In this document: in pieces, positions 7,936-16,645 of the stretch
How the letters are laid out: each line of letters begins with the position of its first letter
How positions within the stretch are numbered: the first letter of the stretch is position 1
NCBI RefSeq assembly: GCF_014596575.1
Contig: NZ_NASZ01000002.1
Span: 62,001-126,000 of the forward strand
Direction of reading: 5' to 3'
Source of the DNA: Flavobacterium pokkalii
Lineage (GTDB): Bacteria > Bacteroidota > Bacteroidia > Flavobacteriales > Flavobacteriaceae
DNA: 64,000 nt
The notes under the pieces: generated by a model
Database searches by the model: none
Seen by the model: the letters and a program-made list of their open reading frames with translations, nothing else
Told to the model about the DNA's origin: nothing
Translations under genes and position numbers: made by a program

Positions 7936-9261
7936 ATGGATATTAAAAGAGTAGCGATAGATGCTGTAAATGAAACAATTGTAATGACAGTTGTTCACAT
8001 GGATTACAAAGGTCAGGTAGCCAAAAGACTTAACGAAAAAATGCCATTGGCGCAAGTAAAAGGTTTTAGAAAAGGACAAGTGCCAAAAGACCTTGTTGAA
8101 AAACAATACGGAAAAGGGATTAAGAAAGAAGAAGTTAAGAAAGTAGTTGACTTAGCTTTAGAGCGTTATATCCAATCAGAAAGACTGAACCTTTTAGGTA
8201 CTCCACTTCTTAAAGAAAATGAAAATTTAGACTGGGACGCTGAAGAATTAGTATTCGAATATGAAATTGGTTTAGTGCCAAACTTCGAATTAGACTTAGA
8301 TGCTAAAAATGATATCGTAAAATATGTAGTTACTGCTGATGATAAATTAATCGACGGACAAGTAGAACGTATCCAAAAACAATTTGGTAATGCAATTCCA
8401 CAGGAAGCTGTTGTTGAAGGTGCTGATTTAAAAGGAATTTTTACTAATGAAGCAGAAGGAATTGGAAATACAACAACTATTTCATTATCAGTTTTCAAAG
8501 ATAAAGCTACTGCTGATAAATTCATTGGTAAAAAAGTAGGTGATGTTGTGACCGTAAACACAAAAGATTTATTTGAAGATGATCACCAATTAATGGATTA
8601 CTTAAAAGTAAGTCATGATGTGGTTCATACTTTAGCAGTTGATGTAGATTTTACTATCGAAGCAATCACAGTGTCTGAACCAGCTGAATTAAACCAAGAG
8701 TTATTTGATAAATTATTTGGAGAAGGAAAAGTAGCTTCTTTAGACGAATTGAAAGCTAAAATCAAAGAAGATGCTGAGTCTCAATTTGCGCAACAAGCGG
8801 ATCAAAAACTATTAGGAGATGTGACTGAGTTCTTAATCGAAAACACAAAATTCGATTTGCCGGCTGAATTCTTGAAAAAATGGTTGCAAACTGTAGGTGA
8901 GAAAAAATTAACTGCTGAAGAAGCTGAGGTAGAATACGCTCGTTCTGAAAAAGGATTGCGTTTTCAATTAATCGAAGGAAAAGCTTTAGCTCAAAATGAT
9001 ATCAAAATCACTTTTGAAGATTTAAAAGCGTTCACAGCTAAAAATATCAGAATTCAAATGGCTCAATTTGGTCAAACAAATCCAACTGACGAAGAAGTAG
9101 ATGGAATTGTTGCCAGAGTTTTATCTAACCAAGATGAAGTGAAAAGACTTTCTGATCAGGTAGTTGCTGAAAAATTATTGGAATTATTCAAAGAAAAAGC
9201 AAATCCAACTACTAAAGAAGTAACATACGAAGAATTTATTGCTGCTTCTTACGGAGAATAA
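7936..9261 (+). CDS. tig: Trigger factor, ribosome-associated chaperone
   Basis: This 441-aa protein has the trigger-factor architecture: an N-terminal ribosome-binding domain with the signature GFRKG (about residues 43-47), a central PPIase-like region (about 150-235, in diverged form typical of Bacteroidota) and an alpha-helical C-terminal chaperone domain (about 245-430). It binds nascent chains at the ribosomal exit tunnel. The order tig, clpP, clpX matches the conserved bacterial arrangement. A strong promoter precedes it and a hairpin terminator follows, so tig is probably its own transcription unit. Confidence 0.93.
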   Translation: MDIKRVAIDAVNETIVMTVVHMDYKGQVAKRLNEKMPLAQVKGFRKGQVPKDLVEKQYGKGIKKEEVKKVVDLALERYIQSERLNLLGTPLLKENENLDWDAEELVFEYEIGLVPNFELDLDAKNDIVKYVVTADDKLIDGQVERIQKQFGNAIPQEAVVEGADLKGIFTNEAEGIGNTTTISLSVFKDKATADKFIGKKVGDVVTVNTKDLFEDDHQLMDYLKVSHDVVHTLAVDVDFTIEAITVSEPAELNQELFDKLFGEGKVASLDELKAKIKEDAESQFAQQADQKLLGDVTEFLIENTKFDLPAEFLKKWLQTVGEKKLTAEEAEVEYARSEKGLRFQLIEGKALAQNDIKITFEDLKAFTAKNIRIQMAQFGQTNPTDEEVDGIVARVLSNQDEVKRLSDQVVAEKLLELFKEKANPTTKEVTYEEFIAASYGE

Positions 9262-9317
9262 ATAATTTCTGGAATAGCTATAGGTATTAGCCAATAGTTA
9301 AAAAAATAGTTATATTT

Positions 9318-9352
9318 GAGCGTCAGAAGTTTCTTTTGACGCTCTTTGTTTT
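9318..9352 (+). terminator. Rho-independent terminator after tig
   Basis: The stem GAGCGTCA (9318-9325) with TGACGCTC (9337-9344) encloses an 11-nt loop and is followed by a T-rich run. It sits 57 nt after the tig stop codon. Confidence 0.8.
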
Positions 9353-9455
9353 TTAATGTTTGGGTCTGAAATAAGACAGAATGGCATTGTTTACAAAGAG
9401 GTACAACCTTTGATAAAAATAATAAATCAGGTATAACTCATAACTTAAAGAAAAT

Positions 9456-10127
9456 ATGAACTACGGTAAGGAATTTAAAAAATTTGCTACTAAGCACCAG
9501 GGAGTAAACGCGATGTATTACGATAAAATCGTAAATGCTATGACGCCAACAAATATGACTCCTTATATCATTGAAGAACGTCAGTTAAATATTTCGCAAT
9601 TGGATGTTTTTTCCAGATTGATGATGGACAGAATTATCTTCTTAGGAACAGGAATTGATGATCAGATTGCAAATATTGTTCAGGCGCAATTATTATTCTT
9701 AGAAAGTGCTGATGCTTCTAAGGATATTCAAATTTATTTGAATTCACCGGGAGGAAGTGTATATGCCGGATTAGGAATTTATGATACGATGCAATACATT
9801 AAACCGGATGTAGCTACTATCTGTACAGGTATGGCAGCTTCAATGGGAGCGGTTTTATTATGTGCAGGTGCGGCAGGAAAACGTTCGGCTTTACCACATT
9901 CAAGAGTAATGATTCATCAGCCTTCAGGAGGCGCTCAGGGGGTTGCTTCGGATATGGAAATCAACCTACGTGAAATGTTGAAACTGAAAGATGAGTTGTA
10001 TAGAATTATTTCACATCATTCAGGACAAGAATTTGATAAAGTATATGCTGATAGTGAGCGTGATTACTGGATGATAGCTGAAGAAGCTAAACAGTACGGA
10101 ATGATTGATGAAGTTTTAATAAGATAA
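9456..10127 (+). CDS. clpP: ATP-dependent Clp protease proteolytic subunit
   Basis: This 223-aa serine peptidase forms the barrel-shaped chamber of the ClpXP and ClpAP proteases. The catalytic triad is visible as Ser129 (GMAASMGA), His154 (MIHQPSGG) and Asp203 (ERDYW). The spacing between the three is the same as in the E. coli enzyme. The N-terminal segment before about residue 30 is longer than the mature subunit and may be a propeptide. The ATG at 9456 is the first in frame. It is followed 72 nt later by clpX, its ATPase partner. Confidence 0.95.
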   Translation: MNYGKEFKKFATKHQGVNAMYYDKIVNAMTPTNMTPYIIEERQLNISQLDVFSRLMMDRIIFLGTGIDDQIANIVQAQLLFLESADASKDIQIYLNSPGGSVYAGLGIYDTMQYIKPDVATICTGMAASMGAVLLCAGAAGKRSALPHSRVMIHQPSGGAQGVASDMEINLREMLKLKDELYRIISHHSGQEFDKVYADSERDYWMIAEEAKQYGMIDEVLIR

Positions 10128-10130
10128 TTT

Positions 10131-10192
10131 AGCTGGAAGCTGGAAGATGGGAGTACTCCTAACTTCTGACTCCTAGCTTCCATCTTCTAACT
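10131..10192. repeat. Intergenic GAAG/CTTC-rich inverted repeat between clpP and clpX
   Basis: The gap is filled by reiterated units of the type GGAAGCTGGAAGATGG and their complements (CTAGCTTCCATCTTCTAAC). Arms GAAGATGG (10143-10150) and CCATCTTC (10180-10187) pair, and an inner palindrome GGAGTACTCC (10150-10159) sits between them. A related string, CTTCCAGCTTCTAACTTCC, occurs at about 54798-54816. It has no U-tract and probably allows read-through into clpX. Confidence 0.6.
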
Positions 10193-10199
10193 ATAAAAA

Positions 10200-11432
10200 A
10201 TGGCAAAAGAAGTATTAGAGTGTTCGTTTTGTGGAAGGAAAAAGCCGGAAACCAATTTGTTGATTGCCGGAATTAATGCGCACATTTGCGACAGATGTAT
10301 CGAACAGGCTCACGGAATTGTTCTGGAAGAATTGAAATCGAGCGGGAGTTCAAAATTAATTGGTGATTTGATTTTGCAAAAGCCAAAAGAAATCAGAGCT
10401 TTTTTGGATGAATATGTAATCGGGCAAGACCAGACTAAAAAAGTAATGTCGGTGGCGGTGTACAATCACTACAAACGTTTGATGCAACAGCAATTAGACG
10501 ATGAAGTGGAGATTGAAAAAAGTAACATCATCATGGTGGGACAAACCGGAACCGGAAAAACATTGGTAGCTAAAACCATTGCTAAAATGTTAGATGTCCC
10601 TTTGGCTATCGTAGATGCTACCGTTTTAACTGAAGCAGGTTATGTTGGGGAAGATGTAGAGACTATTTTAACACGTTTGTTGCAGGCCGCTGATTATGAT
10701 GTGGCTAAAGCGGAACGTGGAATTGTATTCATTGACGAAATAGATAAAATTGCACGTAAAAGCGATAATCCATCTATAACTCGTGATGTTTCCGGGGAAG
10801 GAGTGCAACAGGCTTTGTTGAAATTATTAGAAGGAACGGTTGTAAATGTGCCGCCTAAAGGAGGTCGTAAACACCCGGATCAAAAATTTGTAGAAGTAAA
10901 TACACAAAACATTCTGTTCATAGCAGGAGGAGCTTTTGATGGAATCGAAAGAATTATATCCAAACGATTGAATCGTCAGGCAGTAGGTTATTCGACTTCT
11001 AAAAATGAAGATAATATCGATAAGGAAAATTTGTTGCAATATATTATCCCGAAAGACATCAAAGATTTTGGATTGATTCCGGAAATCATTGGTCGTTTGC
11101 CGGTGTTAACGCACATGGATCCTTTGGACAGAGAAACTTTAAAATCGATTTTGACAGAGCCTAAAAACGCTTTGATCAAACAATATGCGAAATTGTTTTT
11201 GATGGATGAAGTTGAATTTAGTATTTCAAATGATGCTTTGGACTTTATTGTTGATAAAGCATTGGAATATAAATTAGGAGCCCGTGGATTGCGTTCACTT
11301 TGTGAGGCTATTTTAACCGATGCGATGTATGAATTACCAAGTACGGATGAAACAACTTTGGAAATTGACTTAGATTATGCTAAGGAAGCTTTGAATAAAA
11401 ACTTATTAAAAAGATTGGAGATTGCTTCTTAA
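10200..11432 (+). CDS. clpX: ATP-dependent Clp protease ATP-binding subunit ClpX
   Basis: This 410-aa AAA+ unfoldase feeds substrates into ClpP. It has the N-terminal C4 zinc-binding domain (Cys8, Cys11, Cys30, Cys33), the Walker A motif GQTGTGKT (114-121), Walker B IVFIDEID (about 176-183), the [27 protein letters not shown] sensor region and a C-terminal small AAA domain. The length matches ClpX and not ClpA. It directly follows clpP, and a strong terminator ends the unit. Confidence 0.96.
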   Translation: MAKEVLECSFCGRKKPETNLLIAGINAHICDRCIEQAHGIVLEELKSSGSSKLIGDLILQKPKEIRAFLDEYVIGQDQTKKVMSVAVYNHYKRLMQQQLDDEVEIEKSNIIMVGQTGTGKTLVAKTIAKMLDVPLAIVDATVLTEAGYVGEDVETILTRLLQAADYDVAKAERGIVFIDEIDKIARKSDNPSITRDVSGEGVQQALLKLLEGTVVNVPPKGGRKHPDQKFVEVNTQNILFIAGGAFDGIERIISKRLNRQAVGYSTSKNEDNIDKENLLQYIIPKDIKDFGLIPEIIGRLPVLTHMDPLDRETLKSILTEPKNALIKQYAKLFLMDEVEFSISNDALDFIVDKALEYKLGARGLRSLCEAILTDAMYELPSTDETTLEIDLDYAKEALNKNLLKRLEIAS

Positions 11433-11455
11433 ATTTTAAGACAATTAAAATAATT

Positions 11456-11491
11456 AAGCCCGACAGTTTTTTTAAAACTGTCGGGCTTTTT
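11456..11491 (+). terminator. Rho-independent terminator after clpX
   Basis: AAGCCCGACAGTTTT (11456-11470) pairs with AAAACTGTCGGGCTT (11474-11488) across a 3-nt loop and is followed by T residues. It is one of the strongest hairpins in the window. Confidence 0.9.
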
Positions 11492-11591
11492 AATAGGTGT
11501 CATTTTATTAACGTAAAAATCAATAAATCTGCTTTTTTTTAAACAATATATTGTCGATTTTTGTCGCTTCTAAAATCAATATAGATTAAAA

Positions 11592-12830
11592 ATGGCAATT
11601 GAGGATAAAGAGATTATTTTATTAAAAGTTTCTGGTCAGGATAAACCAGGGGTAACAGCTGGTTTAACATCAGTTTTGGCGATGTATAATGCCGTTATTT
11701 TAGATATAGGTCAGGCAGATATTCATGATACACTTTCGTTGGGAATTTTGTTCGAAATTGAAGCTGGTTCTTCATCAGCTCCGGTTTTGAAAGATTTGTT
11801 GTTTAAAGCGTACGAATTAGGAATTAAGGTAAAATTTATTCCTATTACGATAGATGATTACGAAAAATGGGTAAAAGCGCAGTCTAAACAACGTTATATT
11901 ATCAATATTTTAGGAGAGACATTGGCTGCGGGACAATTGGCTGCGGTGACTAAAATCATGTCGGATCAAAACCTGAATATTGATTCCATCAAAAGATTAA
12001 CGGGAAGAACTTCGATTGTAGAAACAGAAATTTATCCACGTTCCTGTGTCCAATTGTCAGTTTCGGGAGATATTGTGGATAAAACGGCTATGACAGCCAG
12101 TTTTATGGAAATTTCCAGAACTTTAGATGTGGATATTTCATTCCAGGAAGATAATATTTACCGAAGAAACCGCCGTTTGGTGTGTTTCGATATGGATTCT
12201 ACTTTGATTCAAACGGAAGTAATTGACGAATTGGCCGAATTAGCGGGAGTAGGAGAACAGGTAAGAGCTATTACCGAATCGGCAATGAATGGTGAGATTG
12301 ATTTTAGCGAAAGCTTTAAAAAACGTATGGCTTTATTGGAAGGTTTGAGCGAAGAAGTTTTGCATAACGTAGCAATCAATTTGCCAATTACCAAAGGAGC
12401 TCATCGTTTGATGAAAGCCTTGAAATACTACGGTTACAAAACAGCTATTTTGTCTGGAGGATTTACGTATTTTGGACATTATTTGCAAAAAGAATTAGGG
12501 ATCGATTATGTTCATGCCAATGAATTGGAAATCAAAGACGGCAAACTAACCGGTAATTATGTGGGGGAAATTGTAGATGGTAAAAAGAAAGCTGAATATT
12601 TGAAAGCTATTGCCGAAAAAGAAGGAATTCACATTAACCAAACGATTGCGGTGGGTGATGGTGCAAACGATTTGCCAATGATTAATTTAGCCGGATTAGG
12701 AATCGCTTTTCACGCTAAACCTACGGTAAAAGAAAGTGCTGCGACTTCTATTTCGAGTTTAGGATTAGACGGAGTGTTGTATTTATTAGGTTATCACGAT
12801 CGTCATATTGACATGATGGACGAAATATAA
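11592..12830 (+). CDS. serB: Phosphoserine phosphatase with N-terminal ACT domains
   Basis: This 412-aa protein carries out the last step of serine synthesis, dephosphorylating phosphoserine. Two ACT-like regulatory domains (about 8-95 and 98-180) precede a HAD phosphatase domain. HAD motifs are FDMDSTL with nucleophile Asp200 and acid Asp202, the SGGFTYF motif with its serine, Lys in GKKKAEYL, and VGDGANDLPM with metal-binding aspartates. The two-ACT SerB form is common in Bacteroidota and Actinobacteria. It stands alone between two terminators. Confidence 0.93.
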   Translation: MAIEDKEIILLKVSGQDKPGVTAGLTSVLAMYNAVILDIGQADIHDTLSLGILFEIEAGSSSAPVLKDLLFKAYELGIKVKFIPITIDDYEKWVKAQSKQRYIINILGETLAAGQLAAVTKIMSDQNLNIDSIKRLTGRTSIVETEIYPRSCVQLSVSGDIVDKTAMTASFMEISRTLDVDISFQEDNIYRRNRRLVCFDMDSTLIQTEVIDELAELAGVGEQVRAITESAMNGEIDFSESFKKRMALLEGLSEEVLHNVAINLPITKGAHRLMKALKYYGYKTAILSGGFTYFGHYLQKELGIDYVHANELEIKDGKLTGNYVGEIVDGKKKAEYLKAIAEKEGIHINQTIAVGDGANDLPMINLAGLGIAFHAKPTVKESAATSISSLGLDGVLYLLGYHDRHIDMMDEI

Positions 12831-12856
12831 AAAGCAAAAAAATAATTTTTAAAATG

Positions 12857-12889
12857 ACCTTAGTTCTGATTTTGAACTAAGGTTTTTTT
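12857..12889 (+). terminator. Rho-independent terminator after serB
   Basis: ACCTTAGTTC (12857-12866) pairs with GAACTAAGGT (12874-12883) over a 7-nt loop, followed by TTTTTTT. Confidence 0.88.
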
Positions 12890-12993
12890 ATGGAATAAAG
12901 AAAAAATTAATGCGGACTTAAAATTGGGTTTTAAATAAGTTGTACTTTTATAGGTGTGAACAAAAAAGATTATCAATTAAAAAGCATCAAATT

Positions 12994-13425
12994 ATGGCAA
13001 CAATTAATCCGTATTTAATTTTTAATGGCAATTGCGAAGCAGCATTTTTATTTTATCAGTCTGTTTTTGGCGGAGAGATTCCTTATATGGGGAAATTTAA
13101 TGAAATGTCGGCGGGAGATGGTTCGGGAAATTTGTCAGAAGAAGATGCTAATCGAATTATGCACGTTTGTTTACCTATTGGCGATGTGATGTTAATGGGT
13201 AGTGACAGTAATTCGACTAGTGGTGATGTTGTTTTTGGGAACAATTTTTCGGTTTCTGTCAATGTCGAAAGTAAAGAGGAAGCCGATCGAATTTTTAACG
13301 GTCTATCGGCCGGAGGCAATGCTTATATGCCGATGAATGATACTTTTTGGGGTGCTTATTTTGGGATGTTTACCGATAAATTCGGAATCAACTGGATGGT
13401 GAATTTTGATAAAAACGCAAAGTAA
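12994..13425 (+). CDS. VOC-family protein (PhnB/glyoxalase-like)
   Basis: The protein has 143 aa from the ATG at 12994; an upstream in-frame ATG at 12940 adds 18 residues that do not match the family start MATINPYL. The fold pattern is that of the vicinal-oxygen-chelate superfamily, PhnB/YjdN branch: NPYLIFNGNCEAAFLFYQSVFGG at the N-terminus, IMHVCLPIGDVMLMGSD in the middle, and DTFWGAYFGMFTDKFGINWMVNF at the C-terminus. The function is unknown; no metal-ligand set is certain. It is followed after 5 nt by an SRPBCC gene and is probably co-transcribed with it. Confidence 0.85.
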   Translation: MATINPYLIFNGNCEAAFLFYQSVFGGEIPYMGKFNEMSAGDGSGNLSEEDANRIMHVCLPIGDVMLMGSDSNSTSGDVVFGNNFSVSVNVESKEEADRIFNGLSAGGNAYMPMNDTFWGAYFGMFTDKFGINWMVNFDKNAK

Positions 13426-13430
13426 TAAGG

Positions 13431-13961
13431 ATGAAAATAGTAAAGAAAATTATAGCTGTTTTTTTAGCTCTGATAGTGTTACTTCTGGTAGTGGCTTTGT
13501 TTATTCCAAAAGATTATACCGTTTCTGTTTCAACAACAATCAATGCTCCAAAAGGAAAAGTTTTTGATTATGTGAAATTGATTAAAAATCAGGAAAAATA
13601 CAGTGTTTGGGTGATGCAGGATCCAAATGTTGGAATGAATTATGAGGGGACTGACGGAACGGTGGGCTTTAAAGCTTCCTGGAATAGCAAAGACGATAAT
13701 GTAGGCGAAGGTTCACAGCAAATTGCAAAAATTACTGATGACAGGATTGATGTTGATTTGCATTTTGTCAGACCTATGGAGGGAGAAGCTAAAGCAGCTA
13801 CTTTTGTCGAGGCTGTTTCAGGAAACCAAACGAAAGTGACCAATGAATTCTATGGGCATTCCGATTATCCAATGAATTTAATGTCGTTGATAGGGAAGAA
13901 ATTTATCACCGATGCACAAACTCAAAATCTCGCTAATTTGAAGAAGATTTTGGAAAAATAA
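13431..13961 (+). CDS. SRPBCC-family (polyketide cyclase/START-like) protein with N-terminal membrane anchor
   Basis: This 176-aa protein has one hydrophobic N-terminal segment (about 5-24), followed by an SRPBCC ligand-binding fold: VSVSTTINAPKGKVFDYV at the start and a final amphipathic helix (MSLIGKKFITDAQTQNLANLKKIL). Such proteins bind hydrophobic ligands; no catalytic residue can be named. The 5-nt gap from the VOC gene indicates an operon. The same VOC plus SRPBCC pairing is common in Bacteroidota, but its role is unknown. Confidence 0.8.
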   Translation: MKIVKKIIAVFLALIVLLLVVALFIPKDYTVSVSTTINAPKGKVFDYVKLIKNQEKYSVWVMQDPNVGMNYEGTDGTVGFKASWNSKDDNVGEGSQQIAKITDDRIDVDLHFVRPMEGEAKAATFVEAVSGNQTKVTNEFYGHSDYPMNLMSLIGKKFITDAQTQNLANLKKILEK

Positions 13962-13972
13962 TAAGTTTTTTA

Positions 13973-14083
13973 AGCCACGAATTCGCGAATAAAAGGTAAA
14001 AAAAACTATCCTTTTGCAATGTCACTAATATTTTAAAATTATTTTTCTTAGTGGAATTTTGATATATTAGTGAATTCGTGGCT
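13973..14083. repeat. Nested long inverted repeat between convergent genes
   Basis: The outer arms AGCCACGAATTC (13973-13984) and GAATTCGTGGCT (14072-14083) are exact complements. Inner arms CACTAATAT (14023-14031) and ATATTAGTG (14064-14072) also pair. The structure fills the gap between convergent transcripts and may end transcription from both sides. Similar strings beginning AGCCACGAATTC are, from memory, dispersed in flavobacterial genomes. Confidence 0.6.
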
Positions 14084-14090
14084 AAAATAA

Positions 14091-15617
14091 TTAAACTATT
14101 ACTTTCTCCTGCATACTTTTCAATTGCTCCAGATAGTCTCTTTGATTAGACAATCTCGGGATTTTGTGTTGTCCACCTAATTTGTTATTGTCTTTCAACC
14201 AATCATAAAATAAATTTTCTCTGGCAACATTAATTACCAAAGGATTTAGTGTCATGTTGTTGTAGCGTTTGGCTTCATAATCAGAATTCAGCGTTTGTAA
14301 AGTCTCGTCCAGCGCTTTTTGAAAAACAGCTATATCAGCAGGTTTTTTCTTGAATTCAATCATCCATTCATGTGCTCCTTTTTCTTTTCCTTGCATAAAT
14401 ACAGGAGCAACGGTGTAATCTTTGATTTCAGATTGGGTTAAACTACAAGCTTTTGCTAAAGCCATATCCGTATTTTCGACCATTAATTCTTCTCCGAAAA
14501 CATTGATATGATGTTTGGTTCTTCCGCTAACTCTTATTCTAAATGGTTTTAGTGATGTAAATCGAACCGTATCACCCACTAAATAACGGAACAAACCAGA
14601 ATTTGTAGTAATCACTACGGCATAATTTTTATTCAATTCTACATCGGCTAAACGAATAACTTTTTGATTGGGTGTTCCAAAAGTATCCATTGAAATGAAT
14701 TCATAAAAAATTCCGTAGTCGAGCATTAATAATAAATCGCTGGAATTATTTAAGTCCTGAATGGCAAAAAAACCTTCCGAAGCATTGTAAATTTCGTAAT
14801 ACTTGAATTCTTTTTTAGGAAGCAGGTTTTGGTATTGCTCTCGATACGGATTGAAACTTACACCACCATGAAAATAAACTTCCAGATTAGGCCAAATTTC
14901 GAATAAATTGCCTTTGCCGGTTTCTTCGAGCATTTTGTTCATTAGCACCAGCATCCAGGAAGGAACTCCTGCAAAGCTGGTTACATTTTCCCTTTTAGTT
15001 TCATTGATGATGGCAGCCATTTTAGATTCCCATTCACTCATTAACGAAATTTTATTGCTGGGCGTACTACTGAACTCCGCCCAAATAGGCATGTTTTCGA
15101 TTAATATCGCCGATAAATCTCCAAAGAAACTATTGTTGTCTTCGTAAATTTGAGAACTACCACCTAATCGTAAACTTTTGCCTGTAAATAGCTCGGAGTT
15201 TTCATTGTTATTCAAATACATACACAACAAATCCTTGCTGCCTTTATAATGGCAATCTTCCAGCGCTTCATAGCTTACGGGGATAAATTTACTTTTAGCA
15301 TTAGTAGTTCCACTTGATTTTGCAAACCATTTGATAGGGGATTCCCAAAAAATGTTTTGTTCTCCCTGACGGGTTCTTTCGATATAAGGTTGTAATTCTT
15401 CGTAAGTAGCAATCGGAATTCTTTCAGCAAATGTAGCATAGGATTTAATAGATGCATAATCGTATTTTTTGCCTAATTCTGTATTTTTTGCTGCAGCAAT
15501 TAAATTCATAAGTAACTCTTCCTGAACCTCGTTTGGGTATTTTAGGAAAAGTTCAATTTGGTGGATTCGTTGTTTTAAAACCCAGGAAGCAAATGAATTG
15601 ATGAGCTGTGTTGGCAT
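14091..15617 (-). CDS. GH3-family acyl-adenylate-forming ligase-like protein
   Basis: This 508-aa protein belongs to the GH3 (auxin-responsive promoter) family of ANL-type enzymes that in plants conjugate acyl acids to amino acids. The adenylation motif FAKSSGTTNAKSKFIPVS lies at about residues 103-120, YNASEGFFAIQ in the middle, and the hinge/C-terminal region YLVGDTVRFTSLKPFRIRVSGRTKHHINVFGEELM follows. The bacterial substrate is not known. The ATG at 15617 gives the conserved start MPTQLINSFASW. It is divergent from a DUF2797 gene. Confidence 0.88.
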   Translation of the reverse strand: MPTQLINSFASWVLKQRIHQIELFLKYPNEVQEELLMNLIAAAKNTELGKKYDYASIKSYATFAERIPIATYEELQPYIERTRQGEQNIFWESPIKWFAKSSGTTNAKSKFIPVSYEALEDCHYKGSKDLLCMYLNNNENSELFTGKSLRLGGSSQIYEDNNSFFGDLSAILIENMPIWAEFSSTPSNKISLMSEWESKMAAIINETKRENVTSFAGVPSWMLVLMNKMLEETGKGNLFEIWPNLEVYFHGGVSFNPYREQYQNLLPKKEFKYYEIYNASEGFFAIQDLNNSSDLLLMLDYGIFYEFISMDTFGTPNQKVIRLADVELNKNYAVVITTNSGLFRYLVGDTVRFTSLKPFRIRVSGRTKHHINVFGEELMVENTDMALAKACSLTQSEIKDYTVAPVFMQGKEKGAHEWMIEFKKKPADIAVFQKALDETLQTLNSDYEAKRYNNMTLNPLVINVARENLFYDWLKDNNKLGGQHKIPRLSNQRDYLEQLKSMQEKVIV

Positions 15618-15665
15618 TTTTAAAAAATAGGGTTATGAAATTTACCTAAGGAATAATAACTTTAC

Positions 15666-15694
15666 CAAAAATAGCAAAATTTACGAAATAGCAA
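15666..15694 (-). promoter_or_regulatory. Promoter of the GH3-family gene
   Basis: On the minus strand, TTG (complement of 15692-15694) and TATTTTTG (complement of 15666-15673) are 18 nt apart, fitting the Bacteroidota consensus. The start codon lies about 48 nt downstream. Confidence 0.55.
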
Positions 15695-15714
15695 ACCTTA
15701 AAAATTTAATCTTA

Positions 15715-16509
15715 ATGCAATACGAAGGCGTACTTACTAAAATGGAAACCGAATATGGTCAACCTATTCAATACTACTTAGTTTTTGAAACTAGTTTTTT
15801 GAATGTTAATCAGCTTATTGGTAAAGATATTGCTATTGATTTTGTAGGTTTTCAATGTTTGAATTGTGGTAAAAAGAAAAAAATATACCGTCAGGGATTT
15901 TGTTACGAATGTTTTTATTCCAGTGCTACTGTGGGTGACTGGATTATGAAACCGGAGTTGAGTACGGCGCATTTGGGAATTGAAGACCGTGATTTGGCTT
16001 ATGAACAAAAAGTACAATTACAACCTCATATTGTGTATTTGGCTTTGTCGAGCGAAATAAAAGTAGGCGTAACGCGCAAAACACAGGTGCCTACACGATG
16101 GATTGATCAGGGAGCGACTCAGGCGATTGCAATTGTGGAAGTTCCTAATCGTTATTTAGCGGGAATTACCGAGGTAGCTTTGAAAGATCATTATGCCGAT
16201 AAAACCAATTGGCGTAAAATGTTAACCAATGATATTGAGGCCGTTGATTTGGTTGCAGAGCGAATAAAATTGGAAAATTTAATTCCCGCAGAAGTTCAGG
16301 AATATTTTTATTCGGAGAAAAATGATTTGTATCAGCTGGACTATCCGGTTTTGCAATATCCTGTGAAAGTAAAAAGCTTAAATTTAGATAAAACGCCAAA
16401 ATTTCAGGGAAAATTAACCGGGATAAAAGGACAATATTTGTTGTTTGAAGACGGAACTGTTTTTAATGTTCGCGGCTCTGAGGGTTATGTGGTGAGTATA
16501 TCGGTGTAA
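15715..16509 (+). CDS. DUF2797 protein with zinc ribbon
   Basis: This 264-aa protein matches the DUF2797 family. A CxxC...CxxC zinc ribbon is visible (CLNCGKKKKIYRQGFCYEC, about residues 44-62), followed by a GIY-YIG-like segment HIVYLALSSEIKVGVTRKTQVPTRWIDQGA. The biochemical role is unknown; a nucleic-acid role is suggested only by the fold. The gene starts at 15715 with the first ATG. It is divergent from the GH3-family gene 97 nt away, an arrangement I recall from other flavobacteria. Confidence 0.85.
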   Translation: MQYEGVLTKMETEYGQPIQYYLVFETSFLNVNQLIGKDIAIDFVGFQCLNCGKKKKIYRQGFCYECFYSSATVGDWIMKPELSTAHLGIEDRDLAYEQKVQLQPHIVYLALSSEIKVGVTRKTQVPTRWIDQGATQAIAIVEVPNRYLAGITEVALKDHYADKTNWRKMLTNDIEAVDLVAERIKLENLIPAEVQEYFYSEKNDLYQLDYPVLQYPVKVKSLNLDKTPKFQGKLTGIKGQYLLFEDGTVFNVRGSEGYVVSISV

Positions 16510-16521
16510 CAGTATTATTAT

Positions 16522-16640
16522 CTGGGCGTTGCCTTATTGAAAAACAAGAAAAATGTTTTTTCAATAAGGTCGGGCTGTAAGCTATATTTTTTAGGAATCT
16601 TTTCCACCTAAAAAGACGAAGGATTCTTCTACTCGATGCA
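16522..16640. repeat. Dispersed double-hairpin element, copy 1
   Basis: The element reads GGGCGTTGCC, then a hairpin (arms 16532-16546 and 16554-16569), then GGTCGGGCT, a spacer, ATCTTTT, a second small hairpin and AAGGATT. The same order of elements is found on the minus strand at about 51230-51320. It ends just before the stop codon of the orphan gene. No open reading frame is present inside. Confidence 0.5.
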
Positions 16641-16645
16641 CTAAA

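Noticed and set aside
9311-9318. TATATTTG resembling a -7 box before clpP
   Set aside because: It abuts the tig terminator stem and has no TTG at the right distance; a chance match in AT-rich DNA is likelier.
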